Origin: Flavobacterium psychrophilum
GTDB taxonomy: Bacteria > Bacteroidota > Bacteroidia > Flavobacteriales > Flavobacteriaceae
Direction of reading: 5' to 3'
Assembly: GCA_945874225.1 (NCBI GenBank)
Contig: CAMCFT010000008.1
Coordinates: forward strand, 1-64,000
Length of the DNA stretch: 64,000 nucleotides
This document shows, in pieces, positions 1 through 7,951 of this stretch (positions are counted from its first letter, which is position 1; every line of letters starts with the position of its first letter). Made by a program: the position numbers and the translations under genes. A model generated the notes under the pieces. That model saw only the letters and a list, made by a program, of their open reading frames with translations, searched no databases and was not told where the DNA came from.

Positions 1-144
1 AGAACTAAAGGATGAAATCAAAAAGTACATAAGCTACTACAATAACGTAAGAATAAAGTCAAACTTAAACAAAATGAGCCCGATACAATATCGAGCTCAT
101 TATTATCAAAATTAATTATAAATTTGTCTAAACTTTTGGGTTCA
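1..144 (+). mobile_element. Right end of an IS3-family insertion sequence (truncated by window edge)
   Basis: The window opens inside a transposase gene whose last codons read like the C-terminus of an IS3/IS150-group OrfB. After its stop codon, about 125-144 reads TGTCTAAACTTTTGGGTTCA. This has the TGT...CA shape expected of an IS3-type terminal inverted repeat, so I place the right end at about 144. The left end and the rest of the element are outside the window, so the inverted repeat pairing and target duplication cannot be checked here. Confidence 0.7.
2..115 (+). CDS. IS3-family transposase OrfB, C-terminal 37 residues (partial)
   Basis: An open frame enters from the left edge and stops at 113-115. 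The visible residues include ISYYNNVRIKSNLNKMSPI and a final QYRAHYYQN. The pattern YYNNxRxxxxLxxxSPxQYR is the classic end of the DDE integrase domain of IS3-family OrfB proteins. Catalytic residues lie upstream of the window. The frame is intact as far as it can be seen, so the element could be active, but this cannot be judged from the tail alone. Confidence 0.75.
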   Translation, partial: ELKDEIKKYISYYNNVRIKSNLNKMSPIQYRAHYYQN

Positions 145-149
145 GTCTA

Positions 150-185
150 AAACTTACGGTTTTCGATTGAGCCGGCGGAGGGACT
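150..185. repeat. Direct repeat of the tRNA-Thr 3' end and flank (copy 1)
   Basis: These 36 bases are identical to 256-291. They cover the downstream flank, the acceptor stem and the first part of the T arm of tRNA-Thr (minus strand). The copies start 106 bp apart. Copy 1 lies 6 bp beyond the presumed IS end and is not part of an intact tRNA. Direct repeats of a tRNA 3' end are the usual footprint of site-specific integration, but a local duplication linked to IS insertion is equally possible. Confidence 0.75.
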
Positions 186-235
186 TCCCGAATTGCTTCG
201 CTCGGGATAAACTTCTCGTCCCATTGTTTTTCAAA

Positions 236-269
236 ACAAAAAAACCGCAAGCTATAAACTTACGGTTTT
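236..269 (-). terminator. Rho-independent terminator of tRNA-Thr
   Basis: On the minus strand, directly after the tRNA, AAACCGTAAG pairs with CTTGCGGTTT around a short loop and is followed by a run of T. The first part of this hairpin is also present in the partial duplicate at 150-164. Confidence 0.7.
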
Positions 270-275
270 CGATTG

Positions 276-349
276 AGCCGGCGGAGGGACTCGAACCCAC
301 GACCTGCTGATTACAAATCAGCTGCTCTAGCCAACTGAGCTACGCTGGC
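276..349 (-). tRNA. tRNA-Thr (anticodon TGT)
   Basis: The reverse complement folds as a full cloverleaf. The D arm begins TAGCTCAGTTGG, the anticodon stem is GCTGA/TCAGC with loop TTTGTAA, and the T arm contains GGTTCGAGTCC. The acceptor stem GCCAGCG/CGCCGGC has one A-C mismatch at its fourth pair. CCA is not encoded. Its 3' half is duplicated at 150-185. Confidence 0.93.
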
Positions 350-423
350 GACTCATTACGGTTGCAAATATAAGTCTGAATTTCAATTTTCCAAAAAAAA
401 TCAGACCTTTTTATTGACTTTTT

Positions 424-693
424 TTACTGTAATTCGTTGATTTTAGCAATCAATTGATTTGCAGTTTGTTCCAATTCAACATTAATTTGTTTGAAGTGGG
501 CTTTTTTATCTTCAACTTTTTTAGCGTTTACTTTTGTAATCAAAGTATCAAAAGCTGCTATTGCTTCATCGATTAAAGCGTTAGTTTCTGTTGTTGGTTT
601 TCCTGTAGTAGAAATTTCAAACAAGTAAACTGCTTCAATAATATCTCCTAAAACGTAGTTGATGTCTTTTTTTAAATTCTTAACGTTTGCCAT
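424..693 (-). CDS. Conserved hypothetical small protein (about 89 aa)
   Basis: I chose the internal start at 693 (MANVKNLKKDINYVLGD). The upstream extension is low quality, and a promoter-like TACTTTTG (minus strand, 729-722) lies just before it. The protein is acidic and lysine-rich, predicted mostly helical, with no signal peptide or membrane segment. Its length and motif MANVKNLKKDINYV are familiar from uncharacterised cytosolic proteins of Flavobacteriia, but I know no function. It lies downstream of manA on the same strand, probably as its own unit. Confidence 0.7.
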   Translation of the reverse strand: MANVKNLKKDINYVLGDIIEAVYLFEISTTGKPTTETNALIDEAIAAFDTLITKVNAKKVEDKKAHFKQINVELEQTANQLIAKINELQ

Positions 694-751
694 TTTATTT
701 TTAAATTTTAATTTGCGATTGCAAAAGTACATATAATCTTTCTATTACCGA

Positions 752-1720
752 CTATGAAATATAAATTTCTAAAATCGAAGCTTTCCCTTTGAGAATGAAA
801 GCCTTCAGGGCAGCAGGAATTAAAACGGTATCTCCTTTTTTATATAGAAATTTTGTATTGTTGCTTTCTATTTCGAAATTACCTTCCACACACATATATA
901 CCGTAAATGTTTTCGCCGTTTTGTTCACTTCAACTTTTCCATCTAATGGTAGAAAGTTAGTCGTGAAATAAGGGCAATCCACAACAGTATTCGATTGATT
1001 TAAAGTGGTATTGTAACTTTTTTTAGTATCTATTTTATTGTAATTAATAGCTTCTAAAGCTAAGTCAACATGTAATTCCCTTGAATTTCCCTGACTATCA
1101 ACTCGATCAAAATCGTACAAACGATACGTAATATCTGAAGTTTGCTGGATTTCGGCAATAACCAATCCAGCGCCAATAGCGTGAACCGTTCCGGTTTCCA
1201 AAAAGAAAACATCTCCCGTTTTTACTTTCACATCATCTAGAATAGAAAGCAAGGTTTTGTTTTTTAGATTTTCAAGATATTCGTTAGCATTGGAATTCTC
1301 TTTAAATCCAACAATTATTCTGGCATTTTTATCTGCCTGCAGGACATACCACATTTCAGTTTTTCCAAAAGAATTATGACGCTTCTTTGCCAACTCATCA
1401 TTGGGATGCACTTGTATAGATAGATCTTCGCGAGCATCCAGATATTTAAAAAGCAACGGAAATTGTTTTCCAAATCGCTTGTAAACGTCTGTTCCTAATA
1501 TATCTTCCGGATTTGAATCAATCAATTCGTTGAGTGATTTTCCTGCCAAAACTCCATTAGAAACCACACTAACATCACCTTCAACCGTTGATATTTCCCA
1601 GCTTTCGCCGGTTATATCAGAAATAATGGGTCTGTTTAAAACTGATTTCAACTTGGTTCCACCCCAAATTCTTTCTTTTAAAATGGGCTCAAATTGTAAT
1701 GGATATATATTATAACTCAT
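752..1720 (-). CDS. manA: Mannose-6-phosphate isomerase, class I
   Basis: This enzyme interconverts mannose-6-phosphate and fructose-6-phosphate in the cytosol, feeding GDP-mannose and glycan synthesis. Zinc-site motifs typical of type I phosphomannose isomerases are present: QVHPND at about 103-108, KTEMWY at about 120-125 and GTVHAIG at about 177-183, followed by the ITYRLYDFDR segment. The length of 322 aa matches the short bacterial form. It starts 3 bp downstream of the bcp stop region's far side, and the four genes idi, queD, bcp and manA run in one direction with minimal spacing, suggesting one transcript. Confidence 0.92.
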   Translation of the reverse strand: MSYNIYPLQFEPILKERIWGGTKLKSVLNRPIISDITGESWEISTVEGDVSVVSNGVLAGKSLNELIDSNPEDILGTDVYKRFGKQFPLLFKYLDAREDLSIQVHPNDELAKKRHNSFGKTEMWYVLQADKNARIIVGFKENSNANEYLENLKNKTLLSILDDVKVKTGDVFFLETGTVHAIGAGLVIAEIQQTSDITYRLYDFDRVDSQGNSRELHVDLALEAINYNKIDTKKSYNTTLNQSNTVVDCPYFTTNFLPLDGKVEVNKTAKTFTVYMCVEGNFEIESNNTKFLYKKGDTVLIPAALKAFILKGKASILEIYIS

Positions 1721-1723
1721 TAT

Positions 1724-2179
1724 TTATACTAATTTCTTAATCATTTCTAATGCTCTTGGAATATGATTTGTAGCCACTAAACTATCAAAAACCAATTGGA
1801 TTATTCCATTTTTATCAACCACATATGTTACTCTGCCGGGAAGCAGTCCAAATAAATTAGGCTTTACGCCAAAAAGATTCCTGATTTTTTTATCAGAATC
1901 CGAAAGCAAAATAAAGGGCAACTTATATCTATGAACAAATTTTTCGTGAGAAGTAATGCTGTCACTGCTTATTCCAATAACTTCGGCTCCTAAATCTTTA
2001 AAATCTTCGTATTTATCTCGAAAACCACAAGCTTGAGCAGTGCAACCTGGCGTATTGTCTTTTGGATAAAAATAAAAAACAACAGGTTTTTTACCAATGA
2101 TAGATGCACTTTCAAAATCGTTACCATCACTATCTTTTGCTGAAAAATTGGGGGTTTTATCTCCTACTTGTAGTGCCAT
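1724..2179 (-). CDS. bcp: Thioredoxin-dependent thiol peroxidase (BCP-type peroxiredoxin)
   Basis: A 151-aa cytosolic peroxiredoxin that reduces H2O2 and organic hydroperoxides using thioredoxin. The peroxidatic cysteine is C46 in YPKDNTPGCTAQACGFRD, with the resolving cysteine five residues on at C51, as in atypical 2-Cys BCP/PrxQ enzymes. The AhpC/TSA fold spans nearly the whole chain. Its start overlaps the queD stop by one base, indicating translational coupling. Confidence 0.93.
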   Translation of the reverse strand: MALQVGDKTPNFSAKDSDGNDFESASIIGKKPVVFYFYPKDNTPGCTAQACGFRDKYEDFKDLGAEVIGISSDSITSHEKFVHRYKLPFILLSDSDKKIRNLFGVKPNLFGLLPGRVTYVVDKNGIIQLVFDSLVATNHIPRALEMIKKLV

Positions 2180-2589
2180 TATTCTCCTTTATAAGTCACG
2201 AAATTTCGCGGCGTTTCATATAAAACAACTTCTAAATCAAATTCGGGTTTTATTCTTTTTCTGATTTTATTCCAAATGACAACCACAATGTTTTCGGCAG
2301 TTGGATTTAGATTTTCAAATTCAGGAACATCTAGATTCAGGTTTTTATGGTCGAAAGGTCTTTCTACTTCTTCTAAAATCAAATCACTCAAATCCTTAAT
2401 ATCCATCACATAACCGGTTTCGGGATTAATTTTTCCCGTAACACTCACAATTAATTCATAGTTGTGTCCGTGAAAATTGGGGTTATTGCACTTGCCAAAA
2501 ACAGCATCATTTTGCTCAAAAGTCCAATCTTTTCGATACAATCGATGTGCGGCATTAAAATGGGCTTTTCTTGAAATAGTTACTCTCAT
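2179..2589 (-). CDS. queD: 6-carboxytetrahydropterin synthase / 6-pyruvoyl-tetrahydropterin synthase family
   Basis: A 136-aa T-fold enzyme. The zinc ligands are H15 (FNAAHRL) and the HGH pair at 40-42, and the catalytic cysteine is C34 in GKCNNPNFHGHNYEL. In bacteria without tetrahydrobiopterin such proteins make 6-carboxytetrahydropterin for queuosine synthesis; a pterin role cannot be excluded because folE is also present in this window (42251). It overlaps bcp by one base and lies 23 bp from idi. Confidence 0.85.
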   Translation of the reverse strand: MRVTISRKAHFNAAHRLYRKDWTFEQNDAVFGKCNNPNFHGHNYELIVSVTGKINPETGYVMDIKDLSDLILEEVERPFDHKNLNLDVPEFENLNPTAENIVVVIWNKIRKRIKPEFDLEVVLYETPRNFVTYKGE

Positions 2590-2612
2590 GTTGAAGCTAG
2601 AGGTTAGAAATC

Positions 2613-3140
2613 TTAAATTTTATGTTCTTCTAAAAAATGGTAAAACTCATCAAAAATAATTTTAAACCAAATGGTGTAAATTTCGGGTTGTAACTGAATG
2701 TCTTTTACCACATCTTCGATACTCATCCACTTCCAGTTTTCTACTTCCTCAGGATTAATTTTTGGTGCATCATTATAATAACCAATCATCACGTGATCGA
2801 GTTCGTGTTCTGTCAATCCATTATCGAAAGGAGCTATGTAAATAAAATGGAATAATTCCTTTAAACCAGTTTTAAAACCCATTTCTTCAAATAGTCTTCG
2901 ACTTCCTGCCTGAATATTGGTTTCTCCTTCGCGCTGGTGACTGCAACACGTATTAGTCCATAATAAAGGCGAATGGTATTTTTGATTAGCTCTTTGCTGG
3001 AGCATTATTTCATTTTTATCGTTTAATACAAAAACTGAAAAAGCACGATGCAAAACTGCTTTCTCATGAGCTTCCAATTTGGGCATTAAACCTATTTGTT
3101 CGTCATTTTGGTTAACTAATATTACATTCTCTTCTTTCAT
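2613..3140 (-). CDS. idi: Isopentenyl-diphosphate delta-isomerase, type 1 (Nudix)
   Basis: Interconverts IPP and DMAPP, the building blocks of menaquinone and of the carotenoids made by the cluster at 46-49 kb. The protein has 175 aa. The catalytic cysteine lies in WTNTCCSH (about 61-68), and the metal/Nudix region follows with RRLFEEMGF. The HELDHVMIG segment near residue 120 is typical of type 1 enzymes. It is the first gene of the minus-strand run and is far from the crt genes, so it is not part of the putative light-controlled operon. Confidence 0.9.
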   Translation of the reverse strand: MKEENVILVNQNDEQIGLMPKLEAHEKAVLHRAFSVFVLNDKNEIMLQQRANQKYHSPLLWTNTCCSHQREGETNIQAGSRRLFEEMGFKTGLKELFHFIYIAPFDNGLTEHELDHVMIGYYNDAPKINPEEVENWKWMSIEDVVKDIQLQPEIYTIWFKIIFDEFYHFLEEHKI

Positions 3141-3306
3141 AATTTATTTTAGCTTGTCAAAAATACGAAAAAAGAATTGGGAACACTGATTTTTAGATTA
3201 TCAACAATCGTTAAACTTTCCTTAAATGAACCCCTTTTGCAATCTACAAGACAATTTCTTGCTGATATCTATTGTAAATTTGGACCATAATCTAAACAAG
3301 ATTGCT

Positions 3307-4413
3307 ATGAAAAAAATCTTTAATTATTTGATATTATTACCTTTATTAGCATTAAATGCCTGCGGACAATCGACTAAAAAAACAGAATTAACTCCAAAAT
3401 CATCTACTATGGAAAACACAATTAGCAAACTAGGAAACCCTTATTATTCAAATACAGACACGACAAAACTCCAAGTCACCGATGCCGAATGGAAAAAAGT
3501 GCTTCCGCCAGATTTGTATGCCGTTTCAAGAAATGCCGATACCGAAAGAGCCTTTACTGGAAAACTTTGGGATTCTGATGCCAAAGGCACTTACTATTGC
3601 GCGGCTTGTGGCAATAAACTATTTAGATCTGACCAGAAATTTGCCAGTAGTTGCGGCTGGCCAAGCTTTTTTGAACAAGAAAACAAAAACAGCGTGATTT
3701 ACAAAGAAGATAATTCGTATGGAATGAAAAGAATTGAAGCTCTTTGCGGCAGATGTGAGGGACATTTAGGACATCTTTTTGATGATGGACCAAAGCCAAC
3801 GGGCAAAAGATATTGTATGAATTCCATTGCAATGGATTTTGTTCCAGATAGCGTCATTGCAGAAAATAAGAGCACAAGCAATCTGGAAACCATTACACTT
3901 GGTGGTGGATGTTACTGGTGTGTGGAAGCCGTTTACGAAAATTTAAAAGGAGTAAAATCAGTCGTTTCCGGATTTACCGGAGGAGAAAATCCAAATCCTA
4001 CTTATGAAGAAGTTTGCACCGGAAGAACAGGACATGCTGAAGTCGTGCAAATTACTTTTGACAAAACCGTAACCAGTCTCGATGAAATTTTCAAGGTTTT
4101 CTTTACTGTTCACGATCCAACAACTTTAAACCGTCAGGGTGCTGATGTGGGAACCCAATATCGCTCCTCAATTTTTTATGCAAACGAAGATCAAAAAAAA
4201 GAAGCACATTCTATTATTGATCAATTAACTGCCGGAAAAGTTTACAACAGTCCAATTGTTACTACTTTGGAACCATTAACCCAATTTTACAAAGCCGAAG
4301 AGTATCATCAGAATTACTACGAAAATAATAAGAACCAACCGTATTGCCAGATGGTCATCCAACCGAAAATTGAAAAATTCGAGAAAATATTTAAAGACAG
4401 ATTGAAAAAATAA
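3307..4413 (+). CDS. msrBA: Secreted bifunctional methionine sulfoxide reductase, MsrB-MsrA fusion lipoprotein
   Basis: I chose the start at 3307 because it gives a lipoprotein signal (ILLPLLALNACG). An upstream in-frame start at 3226 would put the promoter-like TAAATTTG (3275-3282) inside the gene. The mature protein has an MsrB domain first: zinc cysteines in CAACGNKLF and CGRC, and catalytic cysteine in RYCMNS. An MsrA domain with GGCYWCVEAVY follows. It should repair both S and R methionine sulfoxide in envelope proteins. Domain order B then A is the less common arrangement. A terminator follows immediately. Confidence 0.9.
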   Translation: MKKIFNYLILLPLLALNACGQSTKKTELTPKSSTMENTISKLGNPYYSNTDTTKLQVTDAEWKKVLPPDLYAVSRNADTERAFTGKLWDSDAKGTYYCAACGNKLFRSDQKFASSCGWPSFFEQENKNSVIYKEDNSYGMKRIEALCGRCEGHLGHLFDDGPKPTGKRYCMNSIAMDFVPDSVIAENKSTSNLETITLGGGCYWCVEAVYENLKGVKSVVSGFTGGENPNPTYEEVCTGRTGHAEVVQITFDKTVTSLDEIFKVFFTVHDPTTLNRQGADVGTQYRSSIFYANEDQKKEAHSIIDQLTAGKVYNSPIVTTLEPLTQFYKAEEYHQNYYENNKNQPYCQMVIQPKIEKFEKIFKDRLKK

Positions 4414-4426
4414 GAACAAAATTGAT

Positions 4427-4457
4427 GAAAAACCGGAAAGAGATTTTCGGTTTTTTT
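4427..4457 (+). terminator. Rho-independent terminator after msrBA
   Basis: Hairpin AAAACCGGAAA / TTTTCGGTTTT with a short loop, followed by T7, 13 bases after the msrBA stop codon. Confidence 0.75.
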
Positions 4458-4540
4458 ATTGCCTTTAGTTTTTAAATTAATCCATATTTATTCCTAGCAA
4501 TAAGAACATCAAACATCTAGAAGAAATTCAATTCATATTT

Positions 4541-4680
4541 TTTTAAACATAGGAGAAACATAGTTTTTATTGATTTTATCAAGGCATTTCATTTTGCAAT
4601 AGCAAAACATAGCTATGCTAAAAACCAAGAATTGGTCTATCTCATTCTTTTTTCTATGTTTCTATGCGTTTCATTTTTTA
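4541..4680. repeat. Palindromic intergenic repeat, copy A (MITE-like)
   Basis: The right end reads CTATGTTTCTATGCGTTT (4654-4671). The left end is a worn inverse of it (TTTAAACATAGGAGAAACATAG), and the middle contains the palindrome CATAGCTATG. The interior resembles the element at 32766-32935, sharing an ATTTTATCAAG segment. No coding frame is seen. A degenerate outer flank ATTACACCCTACGAG at about 4701 resembles the outer repeat of copy B. Together with 6981-7137 and 32766-33443 this forms a dispersed family. Confidence 0.7.
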
Positions 4681-4786
4681 ATTTTTCTAAAATTCTGATT
4701 ATTACACCCTACGAGTTACAGGATATTTATTATATTTGAAATACTGAATAATTTAATTTTCTTTCACAATATAAAATCCCATCAAA

Positions 4787-6013
4787 ATGAAAATAGCCCT
4801 TTTTTCGAATGAATTTCCTCCAAACATTTACGGAGGAGCTGGTGTTCATATCGATTTTTTAAGCCAAGAATTAGCCAAATTAGGTCAAGTCGAAGTACGT
4901 TGCTTTGGCGACCAAAACGTAGATACCGATTCGATGCACGTTAGCGGAATTAATTCTTCGCTAACTAAAATGATTGACGATGCCAATCCACACATCAAAA
5001 TGTTTCACAATATGAGCCGAAATGTCGAAATGTCACAAGCTACACCACAGGCTGATGTTATTCATTGCCACACTTGGTACACGCATCTCGCCGGGATTAT
5101 GACGCGCGAATTGTTGCAATCACCTTTGATTTTGACCACTCACAGTTTAGAAACACATCGTCCTTGGAAAGTAGAACAACTAGGTAATGGTTATTTCCTT
5201 TCGCGTTGGATAGAAGATAGCGCTTATAACACCGCCGATGGAATTATTGCTGTAAGCCAACAAATGAAAGACGATGTCATCGAAGCATATGGCGTAAATC
5301 CAGAAAAAGTGACCGTAATTCACAACGGAATCGACCCAGAATTTTACAAACCAACATTCGATAACAATTTACTTATGGAATTAGGAATTAATCCCAACAT
5401 TCCTTTTGTATTATTTGTAGGACGCATCACGCGCCAAAAAGGGATTTCACAATTGATTTCTGCTGCCAAATATTTTAATAAAAATTGCCAAATCGTACTT
5501 TGCGCTGGAGCGCCAGACACCAAGGAAATTGCTGAAGAAACCGAAGCTTTAATTGCAGATTTATGCAAAGAAAGAGAAGGTGTAATTCTAATCTCGGAAA
5601 TGTTGCCACGCGAAAAAATAAAAGTTTTGTACAGTCACGCACGAGTGTTTGCTTGTCCTTCCTTATACGAACCTTTTGGAATTATCAACCTCGAAGCAAT
5701 GGCTTGTGAAACGCCAGTTGTGGGAAGTCACGTTGGTGGAATTCCAGAAATCATTGTTGAAGGAGAATCTGGTTATTTAGTCCCACTCGAAAGTGTTTCC
5801 AGAACCAATTTTAATCCTGCAAATCCTGATGCTTTTCAAAAAGCTTTTGCTGCTAAAATTAATATTTTGTTAGAGGACGAATCCTTGGCAACACAAATGG
5901 GGAAAGCCGGTCGAGAACGTGTTTTGAAAATTTTCAGTTGGGAATCTATCGCAAAAACTACTTTTGATTATTACCAAAAAGTCATTAATGAATTTGTGAA
6001 AGAGAAGGCTTGA
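4787..6013 (+). CDS. Glycogen synthase-like glycosyltransferase (GT4 family)
   Basis: A 408-aa GT-B glycosyltransferase. The N-terminus, LFSNEFPPNIYGGAGVHIDF, is the nucleotide-sugar glycogen synthase signature of the actinobacterial/archaeal GlgA-like type. The C-terminal Rossmann domain has FVGRITRQKG and the retaining-enzyme motif YEPFGIINLEAMACETPVV (about 294-312), carrying the E-x7-E pair. It probably elongates alpha-1,4-glucan from ADP- or UDP-glucose. The donor cannot be read from the sequence, and a maltose-1-phosphate synthase role is possible. It is a single gene followed by its own terminator. Confidence 0.85.
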   Translation: MKIALFSNEFPPNIYGGAGVHIDFLSQELAKLGQVEVRCFGDQNVDTDSMHVSGINSSLTKMIDDANPHIKMFHNMSRNVEMSQATPQADVIHCHTWYTHLAGIMTRELLQSPLILTTHSLETHRPWKVEQLGNGYFLSRWIEDSAYNTADGIIAVSQQMKDDVIEAYGVNPEKVTVIHNGIDPEFYKPTFDNNLLMELGINPNIPFVLFVGRITRQKGISQLISAAKYFNKNCQIVLCAGAPDTKEIAEETEALIADLCKEREGVILISEMLPREKIKVLYSHARVFACPSLYEPFGIINLEAMACETPVVGSHVGGIPEIIVEGESGYLVPLESVSRTNFNPANPDAFQKAFAAKINILLEDESLATQMGKAGRERVLKIFSWESIAKTTFDYYQKVINEFVKEKA

Positions 6014-6043
6014 TAAAGTACAATCCTATTCAAAAACCAAAAT

Positions 6044-6090
6044 CAAGCCTGTAAAATAAAAAACTATTTTTTTTATTTTACAGGCTTTTT
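6044..6090 (+). terminator. Rho-independent terminator after glycogen synthase
   Basis: AAGCCTGTAAAATAAAA pairs with TTTTATTTTACAGGCTT, an unusually long stem, followed by T5. Confidence 0.8.
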
Positions 6091-6276
6091 ATTACCCTAA
6101 CAATTGGAAGTTATTTAAAGAAATTTTGAAAACTAAAAATAAATAGTTCAAAATTGAATATTTTTTAATTTTTTTTAATATTTTAACATTTTTACCTGAA
6201 ATAATTAAAATAATAAACAATAATTACAGATTATTTTGTCTAATTTTGCAAAAAATTTAAAAAAAATACAAATTAA

Positions 6277-6843
6277 ATGGACAAAATTAAATTAGGAAAC
6301 CCAGCAGTAGTTGGATTAGCAGGATTCGGATTAACAACATTATTGTTACAATTCCATACTTTAGGCCTTTGTGGTCTTGGCCCGGTAATGGCGATGGGAA
6401 TTATTTTTGGAGGATTAGCACAATTCATTGCTGGTTTTATGGAGCAAAAAACAGGTAATAACTTTGGCTTTGCTGCTTTTACAAGTTTTGGTGCTTTTTG
6501 GATGGGACTTGGAATCATCTGGCTATGTAACAATTTTAAAATATATGAATCCTCTTCTACTGACCTAGGAATTTATCTTGTGGCCTGGACATTACTTACT
6601 TCTATTCTTTGGATTGGTTCTCTTTACATACATGGTGCTATGGCAGCCACATTCACTACTTTGATGATTGGTTTTATCCTTTTAGATTTAGGTCATTTGG
6701 GATTCCCAGAATTGAACATCATAGCTAGTTATGTTTTGATAATTTGTGCTTTATGCGCTTGGTATATGATGGCGATGATAATTCTTAATGACCTTACGGG
6801 TAAAGAATTATTAAAACCGGGAAAACCATGGTTGTCCAAATAA
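6277..6843 (+). CDS. satP: Acetate/succinate permease, GPR1/FUN34/YaaH family
   Basis: A 188-aa inner membrane protein with about six transmembrane helices. The family signature NPAVVGLAGFG occurs at residues 7-17 and is a substrate-path motif in SatP structures. The family moves acetate and related short carboxylates, probably by proton symport. It is a single gene with a promoter-like TAATTTTG at 6241-6248 and a hairpin terminator after it. Substrate choice (acetate versus succinate) is inferred from the family only. Confidence 0.9.
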   Translation: MDKIKLGNPAVVGLAGFGLTTLLLQFHTLGLCGLGPVMAMGIIFGGLAQFIAGFMEQKTGNNFGFAAFTSFGAFWMGLGIIWLCNNFKIYESSSTDLGIYLVAWTLLTSILWIGSLYIHGAMAATFTTLMIGFILLDLGHLGFPELNIIASYVLIICALCAWYMMAMIILNDLTGKELLKPGKPWLSK

Positions 6844-6876
6844 TTATATATATTTAAAGCATACTTAACCCAAGCT

Positions 6877-6906
6877 ATCCGAAGTCTTATGACTTCGGAT
6901 TCTTTT
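6877..6906 (+). terminator. Rho-independent terminator after satP
   Basis: Perfect stem ATCCGAAGTC/GACTTCGGAT with a four-base loop, followed by a T-rich tract. Confidence 0.8.
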
Positions 6907-6925
6907 ATTAATAACTTCTAATATC

Positions 6926-7171
6926 TGATAACCCGTTGGGTGCAATTAATAAAATACTCAATTATTAACGAAATATAAAAATTTTAACACATAGAGTCAT
7001 AGTAAAAAGAGTTTGATAGACCAAATCTTGGGTTCACATAGCTATGATTCACTATCAAAAAGTGAAACGTCTTAAAAAAACAATAAAAAACTATGTTTCT
7101 GCCTTTCGGCAGACAGGTCTATGCGTTTAAAAAAATATAAATTGAATTACACCCAACGGGTATCCGATAGT
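6926..7171. repeat. Palindromic intergenic repeat, copy B, with extra outer inverted repeat and an internal insertion
   Basis: The inner element (about 6981-7137) has the family right end CTATGTTTCT...ATGCGTTTAAAAA, split by about 20 inserted bases that themselves form a GCCTTTCGGC hairpin. The centre holds CATAGCTATG. Outside it is a second inverted repeat: ACCCGTTGGGTG at 6931-6942 and its inverse at 7150-7161, with further matching AATT flanks. No gene is seen in this 390-bp stretch between satP and the cyclophilin gene. Confidence 0.7.
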
Positions 7172-7237
7172 ATGGATTTGTAATCCATGCCTAGTAACAC
7201 TAAGCAAAGTGACCAAAACAAAACTCATTTCAAAACG

Positions 7238-7813
7238 ATGAAAAAAATTCCACTAACACTTATTCTATTGTTTCTAGTAATCACAAATGGTTCCGCTCAA
7301 AAAAAGGAAACTTGTATTATTAAAACATCCTTAGGTGATATTACTGTCGAATTATATCCGAAAAAAGCTCCGATTACGGTCGCCAATTTTTTGAAATATG
7401 TTGATGCAAATTTGTATGACAACACCAGCTTCTTTCGTTCGGTAACATTAAACAATCAGCCTAAAGATTCCGTAAAAATTGAGGTCATTCAAGGTGGCGA
7501 AGTTGATTCTACAAAAGTGTTGAAAGCGATTCCTCTCGAAAGAACTTCAAAAACAGGAGTGCTTCATAAAAACGGAGCTATTTCTATGGCGAGAGACACA
7601 CCCGATTCGGCCACTTGCAGTTTTTTTATTTGCATCAATGACCAGCCTTCATTAGATTTTGGTGGCAAAAGAAACAAGGATGGACAAGGTTTTGCTGCTT
7701 TTGGAAACGTCAACAAAGGAATGGATGTAGTCAAAAATATTCAGGAACTTCATCCAGAACAGGAACAATATTTCAAACCTGAAGTATTGATTTTGTCCAT
7801 TAGAAGGAAATGA
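7238..7813 (+). CDS. Exported cyclophilin-type peptidyl-prolyl isomerase
   Basis: I chose the start at 7238 because it gives a clean signal peptide (MKKIPLTLILLFLVITNGSA). The remaining 170 residues are a cyclophilin domain: the N-terminal TSLGDITVELYPKKAPITVANF is the standard family opening, and a later SFFICINDQPSLD strand supports it. It should assist folding of envelope proteins. An upstream in-frame start at 7187 is less likely. The gene stands alone, downstream of repeat copy B and upstream of a bidirectional terminator. Confidence 0.88.
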   Translation: MKKIPLTLILLFLVITNGSAQKKETCIIKTSLGDITVELYPKKAPITVANFLKYVDANLYDNTSFFRSVTLNNQPKDSVKIEVIQGGEVDSTKVLKAIPLERTSKTGVLHKNGAISMARDTPDSATCSFFICINDQPSLDFGGKRNKDGQGFAAFGNVNKGMDVVKNIQELHPEQEQYFKPEVLILSIRRK

Positions 7814-7904
7814 AAAAATTACTAGACTTCTATCTCTTAATAATTCACTTCTTTTTGTTGTAATTTATTTTCAAGTCAAGATACAATATTTCAAGCAAAT
7901 TCAT

Positions 7905-7935
7905 AAAAAAACCTTCCGTTCTGGAAGGTTTTTTT
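7905..7935. terminator. Bidirectional rho-independent terminator
   Basis: AAAACCTTCC/GGAAGGTTTT with loop GTTCT and T/A runs on both sides. It lies between the convergent cyclophilin gene and the surface-protein gene at 7952. Confidence 0.8.
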
Positions 7936-7951
7936 ATGAAACTTAGTCCTT

